This document shows positions 55,432 to 62,205 of a stretch of DNA of 64,000 nucleotides, in pieces. The stretch is from Mycolicibacterium fortuitum subsp. fortuitum. Its GTDB lineage: Bacteria > Actinomycetota > Actinomycetes > Mycobacteriales > Mycobacteriaceae. The stretch lies in assembly GCF_022179545.1 (NCBI RefSeq), contig NZ_AP025518.1, positions 5,952,001 to 6,016,000 on the forward strand. The letters run 5' to 3'. Position numbers and translations under genes: made by a program. The notes below the pieces were generated by a model. It saw only the letters and a program-made list of their open reading frames with translations. It made no database searches and was not told where the DNA came from. The stretch's first letter is position 1. Each line of letters starts with the position of its first letter.

Positions 55432-56460
55432 TCAGCTCAGGGCGCGCAGCCCCGAGGCGATCGCCGGTGCGACGGCAGCACCGACGCTGGTGCCGCCCGG
55501 CGACTCGGACCCTTGACGTGCCCGGAAGTCGATACCCGCGGCGATGATGGCAGCCTTGAAATAGGCCAGCGCCATGTAGAAGTCCCAGTGCGCGAGTTCC
55601 TGGCCGGACTGCACCGAGTAGCGGTTGGCCAGTTCGTCGGCCGACGGCATCTGCGGTGAACTCCACGCCGCTTCCATGCTCAGGATCAGGTTGAACATCG
55701 GATCGCGGTAGACGCACATCAGCGCCGCGTCGCTCAACGGGTCGCCCAGCGTCGAGAGCTCCCAGTCCAGCACGGCGAGCACCTTCGTCGGGTCGTGCGC
55801 GTCCAGGATGGTGTTGTCGATGCGGTAATCGCCGTGCACGATCGAGTTGCGGCTCTGCGCCGGGACCGAATCGGCCAGTGCCTGATGCAGACGCTTGACG
55901 TCGTCGTCGCGGGGATCGTCGGGCAACCGGACCAGATCCCACTGCGAACCCCAGCGACGCACCTGACGCTCCAGATAGCCGGCGGGCTTGCCGAAGTCGC
56001 CGAGACCGACCGCCTCGGGGTCCACCGCGTGCAGGTCTGCCAGCACGCGGATCAGGGCGTCGACGCTGTCGCTGATCACGGTCTCGTCGCCCAGCTCGGC
56101 AAGCTCGGATGCGCTGCGGACCACCCGGCCGTCCACGTTCTCGACCATCTGGAACGGCGCGCCCAGCACGGAGTCGTCGTTGCTCATCGTCACCGCGCGG
56201 GCAACGGGTACCGCGGTACCGGCCAAGGCCGCCACCACCTTGTACTCGCGGGCCATGTCGTGTGCCGACGGGGTGAGACCGTGCAGCGGCGGGCGGCGCA
56301 GCACCCACGCCGATGCGTCGTCCTGCACGCGGAACGTCAGGTTGGAACGGCCACCGGCGATCAGTTCAGCGCGGAGCTCGCCGCTGCGGGCGATGCCCTC
56401 CGAGCGCAGATGCCGGTCCAGGGCAGTGAGGTCCAGGCCCTCCAGATTTGTCACCGTCAC
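55432..56460 (-). CDS. fadE36: Phosphotransferase family protein (FadE36/ACAD10-type kinase domain)
   Basis: A 342-residue APH/choline-kinase-fold protein; the FadE36 name is historical and no acyl-CoA dehydrogenase domain is present. AGGRSNLTFRV (nucleotide loop), ILRRPP-type start (WVLRRPPLHG, the PLHG-type hallmark of the ACAD10 kinase class), the catalytic loop VHGDYRIDNTI and the metal-binding VLDWELSTLGDPLSD are intact. Related kinases phosphorylate 4-hydroxyacyl-CoA during 4-hydroxy acid breakdown. The GTG start is three bases after the stop of the histidine-phosphatase gene, so they form one operon. Confidence 0.88.
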   Translation of the reverse strand: MTVTNLEGLDLTALDRHLRSEGIARSGELRAELIAGGRSNLTFRVQDDASAWVLRRPPLHGLTPSAHDMAREYKVVAALAGTAVPVARAVTMSNDDSVLGAPFQMVENVDGRVVRSASELAELGDETVISDSVDALIRVLADLHAVDPEAVGLGDFGKPAGYLERQVRRWGSQWDLVRLPDDPRDDDVKRLHQALADSVPAQSRNSIVHGDYRIDNTILDAHDPTKVLAVLDWELSTLGDPLSDAALMCVYRDPMFNLILSMEAAWSSPQMPSADELANRYSVQSGQELAHWDFYMALAYFKAAIIAAGIDFRARQGSESPGGTSVGAAVAPAIASGLRALS

Positions 56461-56463
56461 TGT

Positions 56464-57072
56464 TTACCACCGGACATTTCGCGGCAGCAGGTCCCATACA
56501 TGTTCGGTGCCGTTGACCGAGGCGACGGCCAGCTTGCCTGAGCGGGACGACAGTAACCGGGTGACCGAGGCGTAGTCGACGTGGAACGACAACAGCCGCT
56601 GGGTCTGCAGGATCTGGTGCAGCAACACGTTGATCACCCCGCCGTGGCTGAACACCGCGACGGTGCCGTCATGGTCGCCTGCGGCCACCAAGTCCTCGAC
56701 CGCCGCGCTGATCCGCGCCATGAACGCCTTCTCGTCGACGCTGCTGGGCAGGTGACCGTTCACCAGCCGGGCCAGCTCCTCGGGGTTCTCCTTGGCGATG
56801 TCCTCGATCGGCACGTAATGCGACATGTCGCGGTCGTACTCGGCGAGCCGCTCGTCGACCTCGACCTCAAGCCCGAGTTCCTCGGCGACCGGTCCCGCGG
56901 TCTGGATCGCACGTCGCTGCGGGCTGCTGACGAGCCGGCTGACGGGAAACCGGGCCAGCGCGGCGGGCAGACGCTTCGCCTGGGCGATGCCCTCGTCGGA
57001 CAGGTCGGGATCGGACCCTTGACCGGGCTCGCTGCGCAGCGGTAAAGCATGTCGGACCAGAAGCAGTTGCAC
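56464..57072 (-). CDS. Histidine phosphatase family protein
   Basis: A 202-residue phosphoglycerate-mutase-like phosphatase. The catalytic LLLVRHALP (His in RHA) at the N-terminus, the SSPQRRAIQTA motif with the second Arg, and VAVFSHGGVINVLLHQ with the second His are present. The substrate is unknown. I chose the GTG at 57072 since RHG-family proteins start a few residues before the motif; the frame is open beyond. It forms an operon with the kinase gene downstream and is divergent from the SDR gene (48-base gap). Confidence 0.88.
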   Translation of the reverse strand: MQLLLVRHALPLRSEPGQGSDPDLSDEGIAQAKRLPAALARFPVSRLVSSPQRRAIQTAGPVAEELGLEVEVDERLAEYDRDMSHYVPIEDIAKENPEELARLVNGHLPSSVDEKAFMARISAAVEDLVAAGDHDGTVAVFSHGGVINVLLHQILQTQRLLSFHVDYASVTRLLSSRSGKLAVASVNGTEHVWDLLPRNVRW

Positions 57073-57120
57073 CGTGCCACCATAGGGCCGCGGTGTAAGC
57101 CGGCCGGAGAGGGTCATCAC

Positions 57121-57876
57121 ATGGGATACGCCGACGAGTTGTTCGACCTCACCGACCGGGTGGTCCTGGTCACCGGCGGCAGCCGTGGACTGGGCCGCCA
57201 GATCGCGATGGGCGCCGCCCGATGCGGTGCCGACGTGGTGATCGCGAGCCGCAACCTGGACTCCTGTGTGACCACCGCCGAGGAGATCAGCGCGGCCACC
57301 GGTCGCGCTGCGCTGCCCCATCAGGTGCACGTGGGCCGGTGGGATCAGCTCGACGGTCTGGTGGACGCGGCGTACGAGCGGTTCGGCAAGGTCGACGTAC
57401 TGGTCAACAACGCAGGCATGTCACCGCTGTACGAATCACTGGGAGCGGTCACCGAGAAACTGTTCGACTCGGTGTTCAACCTGAATCTCAAAGGCCCGTT
57501 CCGGCTTTCGGCATTGCTCGGCGAGCGCATGGTGGCCGATGGTGGCGGCGCCATCATCAACGTCAGCTCTTCCGGGTCCCTGCGGCCCGACCAGTACATG
57601 CTCCCCTACGCCGCGGCCAAGGCCGGGCTCAATGCCATGACCGAGGGGCTGGCCAAGGCATTCGGTCCGACCGTGCGCGTCAACACCCTCATGGCCGGGC
57701 CGTTTCTCACCGATGTCAGCAAGGCCTGGGACATGGCCGGCGATCCGTTCGGGCACCTGGCCCTGCGGCGGGCCGGCAATCCGCCCGAGATCGTCGGGGC
57801 CGCACTGTTTCTGATGTCGGACGCATCCAGCTTCACCACCGGATCCATCCTGCGGGTGGACGGCGGCCTGCCCTGA
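57121..57876 (+). CDS. Short-chain dehydrogenase/reductase
   Basis: A 251-residue classical SDR. The NAD(P) site is TGGSRGLGRQI (about 18-28), NNAG is in VLVNNAGMSP, the catalytic Ser is in INVSSSGSL, and YAAAKAG is the YxxxK pair. The C-terminal FTTGSILRVDGGLP is the standard ending. It is divergent from the phosphatase/kinase operon, with which it probably shares regulation, perhaps as the hydroxyacyl-CoA dehydrogenase step of the same pathway (inferred). Confidence 0.9.
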   Translation: MGYADELFDLTDRVVLVTGGSRGLGRQIAMGAARCGADVVIASRNLDSCVTTAEEISAATGRAALPHQVHVGRWDQLDGLVDAAYERFGKVDVLVNNAGMSPLYESLGAVTEKLFDSVFNLNLKGPFRLSALLGERMVADGGGAIINVSSSGSLRPDQYMLPYAAAKAGLNAMTEGLAKAFGPTVRVNTLMAGPFLTDVSKAWDMAGDPFGHLALRRAGNPPEIVGAALFLMSDASSFTTGSILRVDGGLP

Positions 57877-57904
57877 GCGCGGCACGGTAGTGTGGCCGCA
57901 TGGC

Positions 57905-57924
57905 AAACTTGTCATGACAACTTG
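57905..57924. promoter_or_regulatory. Operator-like palindrome before the GntR gene
   Basis: AAACTTGT-CATG-ACAACTTG, a 20-base imperfect palindrome with a perfect core TTGTCATGACAA (57909-57920), ends four bases before the GGAGGG ribosome site of the GntR gene. It differs at two half-site positions (plus spacer changes) from the perfect palindrome at 62142-62161. This is evidence for autoregulation by the GntR protein. Confidence 0.65.
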
Positions 57925-57941
57925 ACCGGAGGGTGATGCAG

Positions 57942-58682
57942 ATGGCCGGGCCCCGGTCACGCCATGAGCAGGTCGCCGCCGAGCTGCGTCAGCGCATCAG
58001 GCGCAAGGATTACGCCATCGGCCAACCGCTGCCCACCGAGAGCGCACTGTGCGCGGAGTTCGACGTGTCCCGCGGGCCGGTGCGCCAGGCCCTGGCCACC
58101 CTGAAGAACGAAGGCCTGATCCGGGTCTCCCGCGGCAAGCCCGCGGTGGTCCGCAGCCATGACGCCACCCAGACGCTGGACACCTTCACGCCGTTCACCC
58201 AGTGGGCCGAGCGGGTCGGACGCACCGCGGGCAACCGCACCATCGAGGTGGCGCGCCGGCGCGCCTCCGAGACGGCCGTCGAGGCATTGGGTCTGACCGC
58301 TGACGACTTCGTGGTCGAGGTGCTGCGCGTCCGCCTGCTCGACGGCGAACCGGCGATGATCGAACGCAGCACGTTCATCGACTCCGTGGGTTCGCTGCTG
58401 TTCGACTTCGACACCGACTCGGGCTCGATGACCGACTATCTGGCCAGCCGTGGCGTGTACTTCGACTCGATGGAACACGTGCTCGACGCCGTGGCCGCCG
58501 GACCCGACGATGCCGCGAATCTCGGGATCGAGCCGGGCAGCCCGCTGCTCCGTGAGCGACGGGTCTCGCGGGACCAGCACGGGGTGGTGTTCGAATGCGC
58601 CGATGATCGCTACCGGCCCGACGTGGTCACGTTCAGCATCGTCAACGCCCGCACCAAATTCTCCCCCGCCGAACAGACGTGA
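57942..58682 (+). CDS. GntR family regulator with UTRA domain, probable regulator of the aminophosphonate genes
   Basis: A 246-residue HutC-subfamily regulator. The winged HTH (about 5-70) contains GQPLPTESALCAEFDVSRGP and RQALATLKNEGLIRVSRGKP; the UTRA effector domain (about 90-240) begins near TPFTQWAERVG and includes MIERSTFID. ATG at 57942 has GGAGGG eight bases upstream; ATG at 57936 and GTG at 57933 are alternatives with poor spacing. Matching palindromes precede this gene and the FAD oxidoreductase gene, so both are likely targets. UTRA proteins sense small metabolites, here perhaps an aminophosphonate. Confidence 0.85.
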   Translation: MAGPRSRHEQVAAELRQRIRRKDYAIGQPLPTESALCAEFDVSRGPVRQALATLKNEGLIRVSRGKPAVVRSHDATQTLDTFTPFTQWAERVGRTAGNRTIEVARRRASETAVEALGLTADDFVVEVLRVRLLDGEPAMIERSTFIDSVGSLLFDFDTDSGSMTDYLASRGVYFDSMEHVLDAVAAGPDDAANLGIEPGSPLLRERRVSRDQHGVVFECADDRYRPDVVTFSIVNARTKFSPAEQT

Positions 58683-58723
58683 AATCCCCCGGAATTCGCT
58701 GATTTCGGGGGATTTCACGTCTG
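58674..58723. terminator. Perfect 18-base bidirectional terminator hairpin
   Basis: CAGACGTGAAATCCCCCG (58674-58691) pairs without mismatch to CGGGGGATTTCACGTCTG (58706-58723), with a 14-base loop. It contains the GntR stop codon (58680-58682) and lies 11 bases from the convergent MFS stop, so it can end transcripts from both sides. Confidence 0.8.
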
Positions 58724-58733
58724 CTCGCGGGGA

Positions 58734-60068
58734 TCAGTCGGCGGCGGGCATCCGGTTCCAGTGCGGGATGAGCAGCAGCATGGAAAGCAGTGCCGCACCG
58801 GCGAAGCCGTAGAACAACGTGGAAGTGTTCAGATATCCGGGCAGCAAACCACCGAGGATGGCTCCCACCGAACCGCAGCAGTTGATGAAACCGGCGGCCG
58901 TACCGGCATGCTTGGACGTTCCGAAGTCCACCGCGGCGACACAGGAGATCATCGCGTCGGCCCCATAGACGCTGAGACCGATCAGACCGAGCACCACCAC
59001 CATGACCCAGGCACTGCCGGTCGCGGTGAGCGGGCCGAACAGCGCGAGTACGGCCACCAAGATTCCAAGGCTGATCACGCAAGCGGGTACGCGTCGCGCG
59101 CTGAACACCCGGTCAGAGATCCGGCCGAGCAGGATCGGGGCCAGGACACCGGCGATCCCGAACGCCACCGGGATGGTCACGGCCTGGAACTTGTCGCCGT
59201 CGGCCAGCCGTTCGGCGACGATGACCGGGCCCCACAACAGGATCGCGTACCGCGCCGGCTTGAGCAGGAAGTACGACGCGCCAAGGGTTCTCACCATGCT
59301 GTCACCCAGCACCGCCTTCAGCGATTCCCGCCACGACGGCTTCGGCTCGGCAACCGCCTCGGCCTCGGGTGACTCATCGAGTTCGACGCCTTCGCGGGCA
59401 TCCTGGGCCGCCCGGTACTCCTCGATGGGCGGCAACCCGACATCCTGCGGCCGGTTGCGCTGGAAGAGCAGTACGAGCACGAACACCCCGACCACGATGG
59501 CGGCCCCGGTGAAGAACGCCGCCCGCCATGAACCGAATACGTCGTAGGCGGCCCAGCCCAGAATCGGCGCGGCCACCAGCCCACCGAATGCGTAGTTGGT
59601 GCTCCACAATCCGAGGACGCGGCCCCGCTCACCGATGGAGAAGAACTGGGCCATGTTGCTCAACGTCGGGGACCAGCCGGTGGACTGGGCCAGACCCTGC
59701 ACGATCATCAGCGGCAGCAGGAACACGAGCGCGGGCAGCAGCCCCATGAACACGGTGGCGATCGCCGAGATCGCCAGGCCGCCGAGTATGACCACCCGCG
59801 GGCCGAACCGGTCGGAGACCTGCCCCCAGACGAACTGGCCCACCGCATAGGCCGCCAGATAAGCGGCATCGAGATTGGCCAGGGTGCTCTTGGTCAGGTG
59901 CGTGCTCAGGATCGGGTCTTCGAGGATGCCGAGCTTGGCAACGGAGAAGGCCTGACGGGTGAAATAGAAACCGGCATAGGCGATCCAGGTGACGGCGAAG
60001 ATCTGGAAGCGCCAGCGCTGATAGCGCGGAATCGTTGTGGAAGTAGCGGGGATCGCGGTTTGGGTCAT
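58734..60068 (-). CDS. MFS transporter, organophosphate:phosphate antiporter-like
   Basis: A 444-residue membrane protein with about 12 hydrophobic segments. The N-terminal block YQRWRFQIFAVTWIAYAGFYFTRQ (quoted in part) and QFVWGQVSDRFGPR resemble the GlpT/UhpT family, which exchanges organophosphates for phosphate; basic residues early in the protein (R15, R18, R20, R43-like) fit anion binding. A charged cytoplasmic loop lies at about 205-255. In this cluster it is a candidate importer of an aminophosphonate. It is convergent with the GntR gene and has its own upstream region with a palindrome. Confidence 0.82.
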   Translation of the reverse strand: MTQTAIPATSTTIPRYQRWRFQIFAVTWIAYAGFYFTRQAFSVAKLGILEDPILSTHLTKSTLANLDAAYLAAYAVGQFVWGQVSDRFGPRVVILGGLAISAIATVFMGLLPALVFLLPLMIVQGLAQSTGWSPTLSNMAQFFSIGERGRVLGLWSTNYAFGGLVAAPILGWAAYDVFGSWRAAFFTGAAIVVGVFVLVLLFQRNRPQDVGLPPIEEYRAAQDAREGVELDESPEAEAVAEPKPSWRESLKAVLGDSMVRTLGASYFLLKPARYAILLWGPVIVAERLADGDKFQAVTIPVAFGIAGVLAPILLGRISDRVFSARRVPACVISLGILVAVLALFGPLTATGSAWVMVVVLGLIGLSVYGADAMISCVAAVDFGTSKHAGTAAGFINCCGSVGAILGGLLPGYLNTSTLFYGFAGAALLSMLLLIPHWNRMPAAD

Positions 60069-60164
60069 GAGAGTGCACCTCTGGTGGGCGTGCTGCAGGC
60101 AGGCGGAGTGCTGACGGGCCAGGGCAGATTGCCGAGCGGATGTGGCCGAACGTCAAAGGCAGGT

Positions 60165-60178
60165 TTCTCGTACGAGAA
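60165..60178. promoter_or_regulatory. Perfect 14-base palindrome upstream of the MFS gene
   Basis: TTCTCGTACGAGAA is fully self-complementary and lies about 97 bases upstream of the MFS start, between the terminator of the hydrolase gene and the transporter. It is unlike the AACTTGT-type operator of the neighbouring genes, so a different regulator may act on the transporter. Confidence 0.45.
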
Positions 60179-60194
60179 CGGGTGCAGAAAGGAC

Positions 60195-60242
60195 GCGGCG
60201 GTCGGGAGGCCGGGCCTACGACCGACCGCCGCAGGGTTGTTT
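60195..60242 (-). terminator. Hairpin terminator after the phosphonatase-like gene
   Basis: An 11-base perfect stem, GCGGCGGTCGG (60195-60205) with CCGACCGCCGC (60232-60242), encloses a smaller AGGCC-g-GGCCT hairpin. It starts 13 bases after the hydrolase stop on the minus strand and separates the enzyme genes from the transporter gene. Confidence 0.65.
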
Positions 60243-60254
60243 GGTCTGCGCGGG

Positions 60255-60953
60255 CTATCGCAGGGCTGCCACCAGAGCGGGAAGGTCGGCGACGCTGTCG
60301 AGGATGTGGGTGGCTCCCGCCTCCGACAGCTGGGCCCGGTTGTGGGCTCCGGTCAGCACGCCGATCGAGGCACGGGCCCCGGCGCGCAAGCCGCTGATGA
60401 CGTCCGAGGAGGTGTCGCCCAGGACGATCATCGAACGCACCGAATCGGTCCGGGTCCGCATCAGCGCGGTCAACGGCATGTCCGGGTAGGGCCGGCCGCG
60501 GACGTCCGCCGACGGGCACAGCACCACGTCGGCGAGGTCCTGCCAGCCCAGGGCCTGGATGATGGCCGACTGGGTCTCCTTGGCGAAGCCGGTCGTCAGC
60601 GCGGTCTTGATGCCACTGGACCGCAAAGATGTAATGACATCTTCAGCGCCTGGGATCGGGCTGCAATTGCCCTCGGCGACCAGCTGGGCGTAGCACCGTT
60701 CGAACTCCTTGTTCGCCGATTGCGCCTGCTCCTCATTGCCCTTGGCGAGGTGCCGGAACACCACGATCTTGGACTGCCCCATGGTGTCGGAGACGTAGCG
60801 CAGCATCTCCTCGCGGTCGGCGTCGGTCTTGGACAGCCCGGCGTGGCTGTCGGCGGCCAGGAAGGACTGCTGAACCAGCCCGCTGTCCTCGACCGTGGTG
60901 CCGGCCATGTCGAAGACGACGAGGCTGATCGGATCAGTTGCTGTGGTGCCCAT
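60255..60953 (-). CDS. Phosphonatase-like HAD hydrolase
   Basis: A 232-residue HAD hydrolase of the phosphonatase-like group (TIGR03351 type). The nucleophile is D15 in FDMAGTTVED, with Ala at 17 where most HAD phosphatases have a second Asp; phosphonoacetaldehyde hydrolase has the same D-x-A-G-T pattern. MGQSK (58-62) aligns by eye with the PhnX segment that provides the Schiff-base lysine (K62 here). LTTGF and GDTSSDV are the later HAD motifs. Likely reaction: C-P cleavage of phosphonoacetaldehyde or a close analogue. It is 26 bases downstream of the FAD oxidoreductase gene, same operon. Confidence 0.85.
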   Translation of the reverse strand: MGTTATDPISLVVFDMAGTTVEDSGLVQQSFLAADSHAGLSKTDADREEMLRYVSDTMGQSKIVVFRHLAKGNEEQAQSANKEFERCYAQLVAEGNCSPIPGAEDVITSLRSSGIKTALTTGFAKETQSAIIQALGWQDLADVVLCPSADVRGRPYPDMPLTALMRTRTDSVRSMIVLGDTSSDVISGLRAGARASIGVLTGAHNRAQLSEAGATHILDSVADLPALVAALR

Positions 60954-60979
60954 TGGTTTATCCCTTCGAGTTGGATCGT

Positions 60980-62116
60980 TCAGACGGTTGCGACGAGTCG
61001 GTCCAGCGCGTTGCCGACGCTGCCGTGGGCGAGGCCCATGCTGGTGGTCATGCCGATACCGGTGGTGACGGTGACGACGTGGGTGCCCTCGATGGGCTGC
61101 TCGATGAGGAACTCCTGATCGGGGGCGGAGGTGTAGACGCCCTGCCAGCGTTCGATCACCTCGATATCGTTGACGCCGAACAACTTCCGGGCCTCTCGAA
61201 GCAGCACCTCGAACCCCTCTTCCGACTGGAACGGCGGCGCGGAGATGTCCCGGTAGTGGGTGTCACCGATCAGCAGTGAGCCGTCGGGTTGGGGGGTGTA
61301 CATCTGGTGCAGGTCGATCGCCACGTAGTCGGGATGCTCGGTGCGCAGTCGTTCGGCGACCGCCGCGGTGCTCGGGAGCCCCTCGAATCCGGAGTACCTG
61401 AGCAGCGACCATCCGGTGAAGAGCGGCGCAGGCAGCGCGAAGGCCAGCGGCGGCCGGGCCCGCAGCATGTGCAGCCGGCAGCGCAGCAGGCCGTCACGCT
61501 CGGCCAGGGTGGGGAACAACCGGTCGACGTCGCAGTTGACCGTGACGAACGTCGTCCCCGCATGCAGAGGCCCTCGCGACGTGTGCACAACGCCCGGGTC
61601 GAACCCGACGGCTGCGGTACGCCAATGGAACTCGACACCCTCGCGGGCAAGCCACCTGGCGATCGACGGCGCAGCGGTGCGTGGGTCGACCTGCAGATCG
61701 TTGGGCAGGTACATGCCACCGGCGACTCCGGACGCCACGACGGGGATCTGCTCGAGGATCTGATCGCGGCTCAGCAGCCGCACTTCGCCTTCCTCACGAG
61801 TGGCGGCGAACTCGTCCATCACCGCGAGTTCGTCGTCATGTCGGGCGACGCAGAAGGTGCCCGACTCCGAGGACCAGAACCCCGCCTTTCGGGACAGGTC
61901 GAGCCAGTGTCGGCGTCCGTTGCGGGCGTAGTCCCGCGCGATACCGGACTGCGCGGTGATGCAGGCGTGGCCGAAGTTCTGCACCGACGCGCCGACGACA
62001 CCGTCGGCGTGGTCGACAACGGCGACGCGCAGTCCCCGCTGATGCGCGTGATAGGCGTGGGCCAGGCCGACGATGCCTGCGCCGACCACCACGACGTCGT
62101 AGCTGTGATTTCCCAT
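60980..62116 (-). CDS. Phosphonate-catabolism-associated FAD oxidoreductase (TIGR03364/HpnW-like)
   Basis: A 378-residue DAO-type flavoprotein. The FAD site is VVVVGAGIVGLAHAYHAHQRG (quoted in part: GAGIVGLAHAYH) at the N-terminus; VVGASVQNFGHACITAQSG is distinctive of the TIGR03364 group found with phosphonatase-like hydrolases; VTVTTGIGMTTSMGLAHGS closes the FAD site. Members oxidise 2-aminoethylphosphonate or its N-methyl derivative to phosphonoacetaldehyde. ATG at 62116 is preferred over an in-frame start 12 codons earlier, which would lie in the operator. Confidence 0.87.
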   Translation of the reverse strand: MGNHSYDVVVVGAGIVGLAHAYHAHQRGLRVAVVDHADGVVGASVQNFGHACITAQSGIARDYARNGRRHWLDLSRKAGFWSSESGTFCVARHDDELAVMDEFAATREEGEVRLLSRDQILEQIPVVASGVAGGMYLPNDLQVDPRTAAPSIARWLAREGVEFHWRTAAVGFDPGVVHTSRGPLHAGTTFVTVNCDVDRLFPTLAERDGLLRCRLHMLRARPPLAFALPAPLFTGWSLLRYSGFEGLPSTAAVAERLRTEHPDYVAIDLHQMYTPQPDGSLLIGDTHYRDISAPPFQSEEGFEVLLREARKLFGVNDIEVIERWQGVYTSAPDQEFLIEQPIEGTHVVTVTTGIGMTTSMGLAHGSVGNALDRLVATV

Positions 62117-62141
62117 GCGGACACTGTGGTCCACATCACCG

Positions 62142-62161
62142 CAACTTGTCAATACAAGTTG
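62142..62161. promoter_or_regulatory. Perfect operator palindrome before the FAD oxidoreductase gene
   Basis: CAACTTGTCAATACAAGTTG: 8-base half-sites are exact inverted repeats around CAAT. It lies 26 bases upstream of the FAD oxidoreductase start, between it and a -10-like TATATA on the minus strand (62181-62186). It is nearly the same as the palindrome before the GntR gene and so is the likely GntR binding site. Confidence 0.7.
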
Positions 62162-62205
62162 GAAGTTTTTACCTCGTGTCTATATATGTAAACGCCCGTT
62201 CATCT

